From Phenylobacterium sp. (GTDB lineage: Bacteria > Pseudomonadota > Alphaproteobacteria > Caulobacterales > Caulobacteraceae), in the NCBI RefSeq assembly GCF_016124325.1, contig NZ_WGNY01000016.1, positions 89,148 to 153,147 of the forward strand: a DNA stretch of 64,000 bases, read 5' to 3'. Under the pieces are notes generated by a model. It had not been told where the DNA came from, did not search any database, and was given only the letters and a program-made list of their open reading frames with translations. The translations under genes and the position numbers were made by a program. Within the stretch, counting starts at the first letter, position 1, and every line of letters begins with the position of its first letter. This document shows, in pieces, positions 26,281 to 34,753 of this stretch.

Positions 26281-27306
26281 ATGGCGCGTCTGGAGCACTA
26301 CCGGATCCTGGGCGGGCTGGGCTCGCCCTACTCGATGAAGATGCGCGCGATCATGCGCTATCGCCGCCTGCCGTACGTCTGGATCCAGATCAACGACAGT
26401 CACGACGAGGAACGGGCGCAGGTGAAGCCGGCGGTGATCCCGGTCATCCAGTACCCGGACGGCAGCTACCACAACGACTCCACCCCGATGATCTACGACC
26501 TGGAGGCGCGCCATCCCGACGACCGCGGGATCGTGCCGCACGAGGTTGGCGACGCCTTCCTGGCCTATCTGCTGGAGGACATGGCCGACGAGTGGGGCAC
26601 CAAGCTGATGTTCCACTACCGCTGGTTCCTCGAGCGCGACCAGGTGCGGATGAGCGAGTGGCTGGCCTACGACAGGGCGATGGGCGGCGGCTTCGCCGGC
26701 ATCAAGCAGTTCGCCGACTTCTTCCGCAGCCGCCAGGTGGGCCGCATGGCGCTGGTGGGCTGCACCCGGCAGAACGCGCCGGTCATCGAGGAGTCGGCCC
26801 GCCGCCTGGCGGCGATCTTCGAGGCCCATGTGCTGGAACGCCCGTTCCTGTTCGGCTCGCGCCCGTCGCTGGCCGAGTTCGGCTGGTACGGCCAGTTCTC
26901 GCAGCTCATCGTCGACCCGACGCCCAACGACCTGCTGCGCGAGATCGCGCCCTTCACGGTGCGCTGGCTGATGCACCTCGACGACGCCTCGGGCGTCGAT
27001 GGCTCCTGGCGAAAGCCGGACGAGGCGCTGGCCCCGGCGGTGGAGAAGCTGCTGGCCTTCGCCGGCGAGGTCTATTTCCCGTTCCTGGAGGCCAATGCGC
27101 GAGCGTTGCGGGCGGGCGAGGAGACGTTCACCGTCGAGCTGCTGGGCAAGCCCTACACCCAGGGCGCGTTCAAGTATCAGGCGCGCTGCCTGGAGAGCCT
27201 GCGGCGCGCCTACGCCGACCTGCCGCCGGCCGTGCGGCCGCGGATCGACGCCATGCTCTCAAAGGCCGGCGTCCTCGGCTTCCTGACAGCGTCGCAGCCG
27301 GCTTGA
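26281..27306 (+). CDS. Glutathione S-transferase family protein, long form
   Basis: A 341-residue protein, longer than usual GSTs (about 200-230). The N-terminal thioredoxin-like domain reads HYRILGGLGSPYSMKMRAIMRYRRLPY and continues to AVIPVIQYPDGSYHNDSTPMI. The Ser/Tyr in SPYS is a candidate glutathione-activating residue. The helical C-terminal domain has FLFGSRPSLAEFGWYGQFSQL, the GST-C pattern. The extra 100 residues at the C-terminus are not explained. AGGGGGAA lies upstream of the ATG. It is followed 35 bp later by the LOG-family gene. Confidence 0.83.
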   Translation: MARLEHYRILGGLGSPYSMKMRAIMRYRRLPYVWIQINDSHDEERAQVKPAVIPVIQYPDGSYHNDSTPMIYDLEARHPDDRGIVPHEVGDAFLAYLLEDMADEWGTKLMFHYRWFLERDQVRMSEWLAYDRAMGGGFAGIKQFADFFRSRQVGRMALVGCTRQNAPVIEESARRLAAIFEAHVLERPFLFGSRPSLAEFGWYGQFSQLIVDPTPNDLLREIAPFTVRWLMHLDDASGVDGSWRKPDEALAPAVEKLLAFAGEVYFPFLEANARALRAGEETFTVELLGKPYTQGAFKYQARCLESLRRAYADLPPAVRPRIDAMLSKAGVLGFLTASQPA

Positions 27307-27341
27307 TTCAAGCCGACGGGGACGTGCTCTAGGATGGCGCC

Positions 27342-28148
27342 ATGAGTCGGACGCCGCCAAAGCCCAACGCCGCCCAGATGGCCTCGCCCACCTACCAGCT
27401 GGCGGCGCTCGACCGCGACTTCCTGCTGGGCGACTCCATGCGCGGAGTGCGCTTCCTGCTGGAGTTCGCCAAGGCGGACGAAGGCCTGCGCCGCTGGGGA
27501 GTCGCTTCGACCATCGTGGTGTTCGGCAGTGCGCGCGTCCGCGAGGACGGGCCCGAGCCGCAAGCCCGGTGGTACGCGGCCGCCCGCGAGTTCGGCGCCA
27601 TCGCCTCGCAGCGGGGCGGGGCGCTGCTGACCGATCATGCGCCGCGTCACAACGTGATCATGACCGGCGGCGGCTCGGGCGTGATGGGGGCGGCCAACCG
27701 CGGCGCGGCCGACGTGGGCGCGCCGTCGATCGGCATGAACATCACCCTGCCGCACGAGCAGGAACCCAATCCCTGGACGACGCCCGAACTCACGTTCCGC
27801 TTCCACTACTTCGCCATGCGCAAGATGCACCTGGCGATGCGGGCCTCGGCGCTGGTGGTGTTCCCGGGCGGGTTCGGCACCTTCGACGAGCTGTTCGAGA
27901 TCCTGACGCTGCGCCAGACCGAGAAGGCGCCGCCGATCCCGATCGTGCTGTTCGACGAGGGCTACTGGCGATCGATCGTCAACTTCGAAGGCATGGTGAA
28001 GGCCGGGGTGATCGCCGAGAAGGACCTGGCGCTCTTCCGCTTCGCCGAGACCGCGGAGGCCGCCTGGCAATGCCTGCTCGCGGGCGGCCTGAAGCCCTAC
28101 GGACCGCCGCCGGGGCGGCCGCGGTCCGATCCGCTCGATCCCGGCTGA
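27342..28148 (+). CDS. LOG family protein (nucleotide 5'-monophosphate nucleosidase-like)
   Basis: A 268-residue lysine-decarboxylase-fold (LOG) protein. The family removes the ribose 5-phosphate from nucleoside monophosphates, as in cytokinin activation or AMP/pyrimidine nucleotide hydrolysis. Motifs seen are VVFGSARVREDG, the VIMTGGGSGVMGAANRGA loop and the signature VVFPGGFGTFDELFEIL (PGGxGTxxE). It is longer at the N-terminus (about 40 residues) than the minimal 190-residue LOG. The stop is 4 bases from that of the convergent DUF302 gene. Confidence 0.9.
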   Translation: MSRTPPKPNAAQMASPTYQLAALDRDFLLGDSMRGVRFLLEFAKADEGLRRWGVASTIVVFGSARVREDGPEPQARWYAAAREFGAIASQRGGALLTDHAPRHNVIMTGGGSGVMGAANRGAADVGAPSIGMNITLPHEQEPNPWTTPELTFRFHYFAMRKMHLAMRASALVVFPGGFGTFDELFEILTLRQTEKAPPIPIVLFDEGYWRSIVNFEGMVKAGVIAEKDLALFRFAETAEAAWQCLLAGGLKPYGPPPGRPRSDPLDPG

Positions 28149-28151
28149 AGC

Positions 28152-28658
28152 CTACTTGCCGGCGACGCTGCCGGCGATGGAGCCGGCGACCTCCGAGGCC
28201 ATCTTGATCTGGGCCGCGCGGTCCTCGATCTCGTAGCGGTCGGCGATCCAGTTGAAGTCGGTGTAGGCCACCCAGACCTTCCCGGCCGCGTCCTGGGTGA
28301 CCAGGATCCGCACCGGCCAGTCGAGCCCGGCGTAGGGGTTCGAGGTCAGGAACTGCGCGCCCAGCGGCGGATTGCCGAACAGCAGCAGCTTGGAGGGCCG
28401 CAGGTCGATCTTGGCGCCGGCGGCGAGCTGGGCCTGGTCGATCTCGGTGAAGAACTGGATGCCCTTGGCGGCGATGTCGGCCTTGATGCGGGCCACGGTG
28501 TCGTCGAAGCCGTAGGCGCTGGCGACGCGGACGACGCCCTGGGCGTGAGGCTCCACGACGACGGCGGGGTCGGCCACGGCGGCGGTCGCGGTGGCGCACA
28601 GCGCCAGGCTGACGCCGGCGGCCAGCGCCATGAGGGACTGACGGGCGATGCGGGTCAT
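28152..28658 (-). CDS. Exported DUF302 domain protein
   Basis: A 168-residue protein with a signal peptide (residues 1-29, ending AVADP). It has a DUF302 fold: FDDTVARIKADIAAKGIQFF, EIDQAQLAAGAKIDLRPSKLLLFGNP and LDWPVRILVTQD...VWVAYTDFNWIADRY. The molecular function of DUF302 is not known. Its ATG overlaps the patatin stop (ATGA), so the two are translationally coupled. Confidence 0.87.
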   Translation of the reverse strand: MTRIARQSLMALAAGVSLALCATATAAVADPAVVVEPHAQGVVRVASAYGFDDTVARIKADIAAKGIQFFTEIDQAQLAAGAKIDLRPSKLLLFGNPPLGAQFLTSNPYAGLDWPVRILVTQDAAGKVWVAYTDFNWIADRYEIEDRAAQIKMASEVAGSIAGSVAGK

Positions 28659-29842
28659 TGCTCTATTCCTTTGGGGTCGATGTCTTCGTTCATCTGGCCT
28701 GCCGTCGCCTCGTGGAGGATGATCCCGTCCATGGGGTCGACGCAGTGGGTCCAGGGACTCTTGGCGAGAACGCGGGCGGTGTCGGCGTAGCCGGCGTCCC
28801 AGCGGGACCTGATGCCGCCGGGGCTGAAGTCGATGTCCTTCGAGTGGTTCTCGCCCGCCAGCGGCGGCGCCAGCAGTCGGATCACATGCATCTGGGTTCG
28901 GCAGCCGTAGGCGGCCAGCGCGCCGACCTCGTTGGTCGCCAGGGCCTCGGGCGGCAGCCGCCGGGTCAGTTCGGCGATCACGTGGCGCAGCTTGTGGATC
29001 TGCTTCTGCCTCGCGATGTGGGTGATCGCCCGACTCGAGTACTGCAGGTCCTTCTGGCGCGACAGCACGCTCCAGATGGAGTCGGGCTCGGGGCCGCTCG
29101 GCGACCACATGTGCACGGCGAAGACCACGCCCGATCGGCGCGGATTGTCGTCGAAAACGGCCTCGACGGGCGTGTTGGAAAGGATACCGCCGTCCCAGTA
29201 GAGCTCGCCGTCGATGCGGACGGCGGGAAAGGCCGGCGGCAGGGCGCCCGAGGCCATCACGTGGCGCACGGTCAGAACGTCTTCGCGGCTGTCGAAATAG
29301 CGCATTTCGCCGGTCTGGACGTTGGCGGCGCCCACGGTCAGCCGGGGACGCCCTGCGTTCAGGAGTTTGGGATCGAGGAGCTCGCCGAGCGTCCGCTCGA
29401 GAGGCTCCGTGGAATAGTAGCCGGCCAGCTCGGATCCGAGCGGCGTCTGCATCCCCAGGAAGGCCCAGGGATTGGGGCGGAAGAAGGCGTCGAGGCCGCC
29501 GGCCACGGTCATGGCATTGGCGGCGAGCTGGCCCGCGCCGGGGATCATGCCGGCGAACTGGACGGCGCGGGAATGGGTCATGCGCTTCCAGAACTCGCGC
29601 ATGCGCTCTAGCCGCTCGGCCGGCGGGCTGCCGGCGATCAGGGCGGCGTTGATCGCCCCGATCGAGGTGCCGATCACCCAGTCGGGCTCGACGCCGGCTT
29701 CCTGCAGGGCCTGGTAGACGCCGGCCTGGTAGGCGCCCAGCGCCCCGCCGCCCTGGAACACCAGGACGACCTGGCCCAGCACGCTCTTGTCGAGGGCGGC
29801 CTTGTCGATCTTCGGCTTGGTCTTTTCGGCGGCGCTGTTCAT
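28655..29842 (-). CDS. Patatin-like phospholipase
   Basis: A 395-residue serine acyl hydrolase. The oxyanion loop is GGGALGAYQAG (residues 31-41). The nucleophile elbow is VIGTSIGAINAAL with Ser60, and the catalytic Asp is in ELYWDGGILSNTP. A C-terminal extension of about 100 residues (RQKQIHKLRHVIAELTRRLP...) matches the DUF3734 type seen in bacterial patatins. All catalytic residues are intact, unlike the patatin at 36064-37128. No signal peptide. It is the first gene of a two-gene unit with the DUF302 protein. Confidence 0.92.
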   Translation of the reverse strand: MNSAAEKTKPKIDKAALDKSVLGQVVLVFQGGGALGAYQAGVYQALQEAGVEPDWVIGTSIGAINAALIAGSPPAERLERMREFWKRMTHSRAVQFAGMIPGAGQLAANAMTVAGGLDAFFRPNPWAFLGMQTPLGSELAGYYSTEPLERTLGELLDPKLLNAGRPRLTVGAANVQTGEMRYFDSREDVLTVRHVMASGALPPAFPAVRIDGELYWDGGILSNTPVEAVFDDNPRRSGVVFAVHMWSPSGPEPDSIWSVLSRQKDLQYSSRAITHIARQKQIHKLRHVIAELTRRLPPEALATNEVGALAAYGCRTQMHVIRLLAPPLAGENHSKDIDFSPGGIRSRWDAGYADTARVLAKSPWTHCVDPMDGIILHEATAGQMNEDIDPKGIEQ

Positions 29843-29971
29843 GCCGCCCTTGTCTCAGGCGCGGCCCTCGCCGGGAAATGTCGCTTGGCTAATCGGACGA
29901 TGCGTTCCCTGCATCAGGCGCCGCTCTTCACGGGGGCGCATAGGATTAAACAGCAACGCGCCGCCTCAGTC

Positions 29972-29986
29972 CGACGCATGGCGTCG
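29972..29986. promoter_or_regulatory. Dyad in divergent promoter region
   Basis: CGACGC-ATG-GCGTCG, perfect 6-bp arms, midway in the 220-bp space between the divergent patatin and cupin genes. It could be an operator for either gene. No regulator is encoded next to it. Confidence 0.35.
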
Positions 29987-30062
29987 ATAACTTTATGCGA
30001 ATTCAGAAGAGGAGGGGCCGCTTCTACCTTCGCGTCATCGGACAACCCGAAGAGAGAAGACC

Positions 30063-30542
30063 ATGAAGCCCCTGCTGTTCGCCGCCGCCGCCCTGGCCGG
30101 CGCCCTTTCCGTCTCCAGCGCCGCCTTCGCCGCCGGCGCGGAATGCCCCGCCGACCAGGTCCGCGCCAACGCCCGCACCACGGGTGAGATGACGCCGTCC
30201 AAGGTCACCGACAACGAGCTCGAAGCCCTCGCCCTCGGCGGCGAGATCAAGGGCCTGGACAACCGCCGCCTGCGCCTGCGCCGGCTGGTGATCCAGCCCG
30301 GCGGCGTGGTGCCGTGGCACAGCCACACCGACCGTCCGGCGCTGCTGATGACGCTCTCCGGCGAGATCACCGAGTACCGCTCGAGCTGCGCCGTCGGCAT
30401 CACCCACAAGGCCGGCGACGTCACCCCCGAGAAGAAAGGCGTCAGCCACTGGTGGAAGAACAACGGCAAGGTTCCCGCCGTGATCATCGCCGCCGACATC
30501 AAGAACGACGGCGAGCCCGCGGCCGCCGCCGACATGATGTGA
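30063..30542 (+). CDS. Exported cupin-domain protein
   Basis: A 159-residue protein with a signal peptide (residues 1-23, ending AFAAG) and a single cupin. Motif 1 is in GVVPWHSHTDRPALLMTLSGE (His-x-His), and the Glu follows in the EITEYRSS strand. Motif 2 lies in GDVTPEKKGVSHWWKN (His). The metal ligands are kept, so an exported metal-dependent enzyme or binding protein is possible. AGAGAGAAG precedes the ATG. Confidence 0.85.
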   Translation: MKPLLFAAAALAGALSVSSAAFAAGAECPADQVRANARTTGEMTPSKVTDNELEALALGGEIKGLDNRRLRLRRLVIQPGGVVPWHSHTDRPALLMTLSGEITEYRSSCAVGITHKAGDVTPEKKGVSHWWKNNGKVPAVIIAADIKNDGEPAAAADMM

Positions 30543-30593
30543 GTCCCCCGCGGCGCCGCCCTATCCCCCGCCCACGGCGCGCCGCGACGGCCT

Positions 30594-30659
30594 GAGGCCC
30601 ATTGCCCCACAGGGGCCTCGGCTCCGCATTCGCCGGCCCTCCCCAGGGTCGGCGAATGC
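30594..30659 (+). terminator. Tandem hairpins after the cupin gene
   Basis: GAGGCCC/GGGCCTC (30594-30600 and 30613-30619) is followed by the 10-bp stem GCATTCGCCG/CGGCGAATGC (30626-30635 and 30650-30659), then CCCCTCTTC. Together they probably end the cupin transcript before the MFS gene. Confidence 0.55.
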
Positions 30660-30731
30660 CCCCTCTTCAACACGGATGGCCGGGTCGCGCGAGCGCACGC
30701 CCTTCCGCATGGCCGCGCCCCGGAGACACCC

Positions 30732-31943
30732 ATGACCGCTTCCGAACCCCGCGCCATGGCGCGGGGCATGCTGATCGGACTGATCGGCTTCCTGACCCTC
30801 GTCGACCTCTTCGCCGCCCAGGCCATCCTGCCGACCCTGGCGAAGATGTACGCCGTCGCCCCGTCGGCCATGGGGGTGGCGGTCAACGCCTCGACCATCG
30901 GCATGGCGGCCGCGGGCCTCGTGGTGGCCCTGGTGAGCCACCGGCTGCCGCGCCGGGGTGGGATCTGGGTGAGCCTGGCGCTGCTGGCCATACCCACCGC
31001 CCTCCTGGCGCACGCGCCCGACCTGGCGACCTTCACCGCCCTGCGGATCGTGCAGGGCGTGTTCATGTCGGCCGCCTTCACCCTGACCATGGCCTATCTG
31101 TCCGAGCAGAACACGGGAGCGGCGACCGCCGGCGCCCTGGCCGCCTACATCACCGGCAATGTCGCCTCGAACCTGGCGGGCCGGCTGGTTTCCTCGTCGG
31201 TGGCCGCTGTCGCCGGCGTAGCCGTCAACTTCTACGTCTTCGCGGCCTTGAACCTGGCCGGCGCGGCGCTGGTCTTCCTCACCCTGACCGGCGCGCCCGC
31301 CATGGGCGTCGCGATGGGGGAGATGCGCCGTTCGGCGCTGGCGCGGATCGCCGCCCACTTCGGCAACCGCTGCCTGGTGGCCAGTTTCGGCATCGGCTTC
31401 TGCGTGCTGTTCGCCTTCCTGGGCACGTTCACCTACGTGAACTTCGTGCTGGCCGCGCCGCCGCTGTCGCTCAAGCCCATGGCGCTGGGCCTGGTCTATT
31501 TCGTGTTCCTGCCCTCGATGGTCACCACGCCCCTGGCCGGCGCCGTCGCCAGCCGGTTCGGACCCCGCCCCACGTTCTTCGCCTCCCTGGGCCTGGCCGT
31601 GGCCGGCCTGCCGCTGCTGCTGGCGGGCGCGATCGTCCCGGTGATCGCCGGCTTGACGATGGTTGGGGTGGGCACCTTCTTCGCCCAGGCGACGGCGACG
31701 GGCTTCGTCGGCCGCGCCGCCAGGACCGACCGGGCGGCCGCCAGCGGCATCTACCTGGCCAGCTACTATCTCGGCGGGCTCGCCGGCGCCGCCGTGCTGG
31801 GCCAGGTCTACGACCGGCTGGGCTGGCCCGCCGCCGTGGCGGTGGTGGGTATCTCGCTGATCGCCGCCGCCGGCCTCGCCGCCCTCCTGCGCCCCGCCAC
31901 CGCAGGCGCGCCCTCAGCGCGGATGGCCATCCAGGCGGCCTAG
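30732..31943 (+). CDS. MFS transporter (drug/arabinose-efflux type)
   Basis: A 403-residue, 12-span inner-membrane transporter. TM1 starts at LIGLIGFLTLVDLFAAQAIL. The loop before TM3 reads SHRLPRRGGIW, and TM4-5 has the LRIVQGVFMSAAF motif typical of efflux-type MFS proteins. The two halves are separated by GEMRRSALARIAAHFG. It is a single gene, with no regulator adjacent. Its substrate is unknown. Confidence 0.9.
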   Translation: MTASEPRAMARGMLIGLIGFLTLVDLFAAQAILPTLAKMYAVAPSAMGVAVNASTIGMAAAGLVVALVSHRLPRRGGIWVSLALLAIPTALLAHAPDLATFTALRIVQGVFMSAAFTLTMAYLSEQNTGAATAGALAAYITGNVASNLAGRLVSSSVAAVAGVAVNFYVFAALNLAGAALVFLTLTGAPAMGVAMGEMRRSALARIAAHFGNRCLVASFGIGFCVLFAFLGTFTYVNFVLAAPPLSLKPMALGLVYFVFLPSMVTTPLAGAVASRFGPRPTFFASLGLAVAGLPLLLAGAIVPVIAGLTMVGVGTFFAQATATGFVGRAARTDRAAASGIYLASYYLGGLAGAAVLGQVYDRLGWPAAVAVVGISLIAAAGLAALLRPATAGAPSARMAIQAA

Positions 31944-31989
31944 CGACGTCGATGGGTGGCGTAGGGAAGATCGCTCGCCCCCCATATCC

Positions 31990-32117
31990 GTCATCCCGGA
32001 CGCAGGGCGCGCAGCGGCCGGAGATCCGGGATCCAGCAGCCCCACCCTCGACGGGAATCGTCGTCACGGTCTGAGCGGCTGGGTCCCGGGTCTCCGCTGC
32101 GCTCCGCCCGGGATGAC
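31990..32117. repeat. GTCATCCCGG inverted-repeat element, copy 1
   Basis: A 128-bp element bounded by GTCATCCCGG and its exact reverse complement CCGGGATGAC. Inside are GGATCCAGCAGC and GCTGGGTCCCGG-like arms, so the whole can fold into a long interrupted hairpin. It sits between convergent MFS and carboxylesterase genes. It has no coding capacity of its own. Confidence 0.75.
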
Positions 32118-32135
32118 GCGGTGGGGGGCTGAGGC

Positions 32136-33716
32136 CTACTTCGCCGCGCGGGTCGCCGCGACGAGGTCGAGCCGGGTCTTCAGGGGGTCGGGGACGGCGG
32201 TGGCGCGGCCGTCCGGCCCGAACAGCATCAGCTCGTCCTGCGCCGGATCGTACAGCGGCCAGGCGGGCAGGCCGGGGCCGTTCGGGTCGCCGGTCTTGGC
32301 GAAGTTGACCCAATAGGCCTGGATCGTGCGGGCGACCGCGCGGTCAGCCTCCGAGGCCTCGCCGGCGTGCTTGGCCGAGACCATGGCGATGTAGGGCGCG
32401 CCGTAGGTGTCGAACACATAGGGGATCTCGGAGGCATGGGCGGCGCCCTTGGGATGCTCGGGCTTCAGCGCGTCGCCGACGTAGTCGAACCGGTACTCGT
32501 AGGCCGGCAGGCCATGGGCGGCGAACTCCGTGGCCACGAACCGCGCCGGCTCCAGCATCATCTGGTCCAGTCCCACCTTTGCGCGGATCTCCGGCAGCGC
32601 GCCGGTGGACTGCGGATCATAGGCGGCGAGCGCGGCCGCCCGGTCGGCGCCGAAGGGCGCGAGGAGCGCATCCAAGTTCGGCGCGAAGTTGAGGCCCAGG
32701 TCCGCGCCGTTGGCGCCGGCGATGATCGGCACGCCCGCGAACCGCCCGGCGCGATAGGCGGTCTCCGGCGCTCCGGTCACGACCTTGCCGTCGGCCATCG
32801 GTCCCGAATAGGTGACCGGCCGCTGGAACAGGAAGGTGCGCATCGACAGCCCGCTCACCACCTTGTCGGCGGGCAGGGCGCGCAGGGCGGCCAGCGCCGC
32901 GGGGCCGTCGGTTTCGATCCCCTGCGAGCGGGCGAAAGCGACGCCGATCGCCTCGCCGCCGGCCAGGTCGGCCGTCGCGCCGAGCTGATCGCGGCCGCCG
33001 CCCGATTCCACGATAGCCCGATGGAAGAGGCCTTTCGCCATCGGCGAGGTCAGCAGGGTGTGGACCGAATAACCCCCGGCCGACTCCCCGAACACGGTGA
33101 CGTTGGACGGGTCGCCTCCGAACGCGGCGATGTTGCGCTGGATCCACTGCAGCGCCGCGATCTGGTCCATGTAGCCGTAGTTCGCCATGGGCTCGTCGGG
33201 GTGTTCGGCGGTGAGGGCGGGATGGGCGAAGAAGCCGAAGCGGCCCAGCCGATAGTTGATGCTGACGAAGACCAGGCCTCGGCGGGCGAAGGCGTCGCCC
33301 TGGTAGATCGCCGGTTGGGTGCCGCCGTTCACGAGGCCCCCGCCATAGATCCACACCATCACCGGCAGCTTGCCCCGCGTGGCGTCGGCCGGGCGCCAGA
33401 CATTGAGGAACAGGCAGTCTTCCGCGAGGTCGGTTCCCAGTCCCGGGTCGCCGGGAATCGGGCCCTGCAGGCAGTCCTTGCCGAGGGCGGCGGCGGATCG
33501 CACGCCGGACCACGCCGCCGGCCTCTGCGGCGGCCGCCAGCGGAGATCGCCCACCGGCGCGGCGGCGAACGGCACGCCCTTGAACGCGAGGACCCCGTCG
33601 CTGGCGACACCCTGAAGGCGGCCCGTCTCCACCCGTACGACGGTCGGCGTCGGGGCGGCCTGGGCCGCCGCGCAAATCAGGGCCGCGCAAAGGGCCCATG
33701 CGATCCTTTGAAACAT
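32136..33716 (-). CDS. Secreted carboxylesterase (type B/para-nitrobenzyl esterase family)
   Basis: A 526-residue carboxylesterase with a signal peptide (residues 1-20). Conserved landmarks are RWRPPQRPAAW, EDCLFLNVWRP, MVWIYGGG (oxyanion hole) and the nucleophile elbow VTVFGESAGGYSVH. The acid/His region is near the C-terminus around GAAHASEIPYVF. Start 33716 is set by the signal peptide, with GGCGGGAA upstream. It hydrolyses carboxylic esters in the periplasm or outside. It is transcribed alone. Confidence 0.91.
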   Translation of the reverse strand: MFQRIAWALCAALICAAAQAAPTPTVVRVETGRLQGVASDGVLAFKGVPFAAAPVGDLRWRPPQRPAAWSGVRSAAALGKDCLQGPIPGDPGLGTDLAEDCLFLNVWRPADATRGKLPVMVWIYGGGLVNGGTQPAIYQGDAFARRGLVFVSINYRLGRFGFFAHPALTAEHPDEPMANYGYMDQIAALQWIQRNIAAFGGDPSNVTVFGESAGGYSVHTLLTSPMAKGLFHRAIVESGGGRDQLGATADLAGGEAIGVAFARSQGIETDGPAALAALRALPADKVVSGLSMRTFLFQRPVTYSGPMADGKVVTGAPETAYRAGRFAGVPIIAGANGADLGLNFAPNLDALLAPFGADRAAALAAYDPQSTGALPEIRAKVGLDQMMLEPARFVATEFAAHGLPAYEYRFDYVGDALKPEHPKGAAHASEIPYVFDTYGAPYIAMVSAKHAGEASEADRAVARTIQAYWVNFAKTGDPNGPGLPAWPLYDPAQDELMLFGPDGRATAVPDPLKTRLDLVAATRAAK

Positions 33717-33790
33717 TCGTTCCCGCCCTGACGGCCCCTGATCCGGCCTTGGCCGCGAGCATGGAGACCGGCGGACGGGATGGGCAACCC

Positions 33791-34723
33791 CTATTCGACC
33801 GTCTCGAGCAGCTCCTCGCCGCCGCCCCGCATCGGTTCGAACTGGCCCTGCGGCCACTTGAACGCCCGGGCCTGCTGGACGAAGGCGCCGACGGCGGGGG
33901 AGTGGGGGCGGCCGCGCACGCTCACCAGCATGATGGTGCGCACGAACTCGGGGTCGACGAGGCGGCGGGTCACCAGGCCCGGGTCGGTGACGCTGAGCTC
34001 GGGGAAGAAGCCGAACCCGAGGCCGGCCTTGATCATTCCCTGCACCCAGTCGTCGCGCTCGGACGAGAAGACCTGCTTCCAGCGCACGCCCTGCTCACGC
34101 AACTGGCGGCGGGCGAAGTCGTAGTATTCGCAGTTGGCGCGGTTGACGTAGGTGTGGTCGTGGGTGTCGCGGCAGGTGACGACGTTCTTCTGCGCCAGCG
34201 GATGTTCCGACGGCACGGCGATCACGAACCGCTCCTGGAACAGCGGCAGGGCGTGGAAGCGCACGTCGGGGCCTTCGGGCAGGCCGAAGAGCGCCAGGTT
34301 CAGATCGCCCTTCGAGAGCATCTCCATCAACTGGTCCGAACCCTCGTCGGTGACCTCCAGTTCGACGTTGGGATGCGCCAGGCGGAACTGGACGATCAGG
34401 TCCGAGATCATCGCCGGTCCGATGGTGCACATCACCCCGATGCGCAGGGTGACGTTGTCGAGCTTCTTCAGGCTGCGTGCCTGGGCCTTGGCGGCCTCGG
34501 TCTGCGCGTGGATCTGCTCCAGGTAGGGCAGCATCATCCGGCCCAGCTCGGAGAGATGGGTGTTCTGGCGCTCGCGGTGGAACAGCGGCCCGCCCAACTC
34601 GGCTTCGAGCTGCTGGATGGCGCGGGTCAGCGCCGGCTGGCTCACGTTCGACTGTTCGGCCGCGCGCGTAAAATTGAGCGTCCTCGCGAGGGCGAGGAAG
34701 TAGCGGACCTGTTGCATCTCCAT
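33791..34723 (-). CDS. LysR family transcriptional regulator
   Basis: A 310-residue LysR protein. The N-terminal HTH reads EMQQVRYFLALARTLNFTRAAEQSNVSQPALTRAIQQLE. The effector domain follows, with LRIGVMCTIGPAMISDLIVQFR, typical of the CynR/OxyR-like group. It lies 30 bp after the NDH-2-like gene on the same strand and 74 bp before the carboxylesterase start, so it does not face a divergent target. The gene it controls is unclear. Confidence 0.92.
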   Translation of the reverse strand: MEMQQVRYFLALARTLNFTRAAEQSNVSQPALTRAIQQLEAELGGPLFHRERQNTHLSELGRMMLPYLEQIHAQTEAAKAQARSLKKLDNVTLRIGVMCTIGPAMISDLIVQFRLAHPNVELEVTDEGSDQLMEMLSKGDLNLALFGLPEGPDVRFHALPLFQERFVIAVPSEHPLAQKNVVTCRDTHDHTYVNRANCEYYDFARRQLREQGVRWKQVFSSERDDWVQGMIKAGLGFGFFPELSVTDPGLVTRRLVDPEFVRTIMLVSVRGRPHSPAVGAFVQQARAFKWPQGQFEPMRGGGEELLETVE

Positions 34724-34753
34724 GGCGGAGTCCCCCCGGAACCCTCGAAATAT

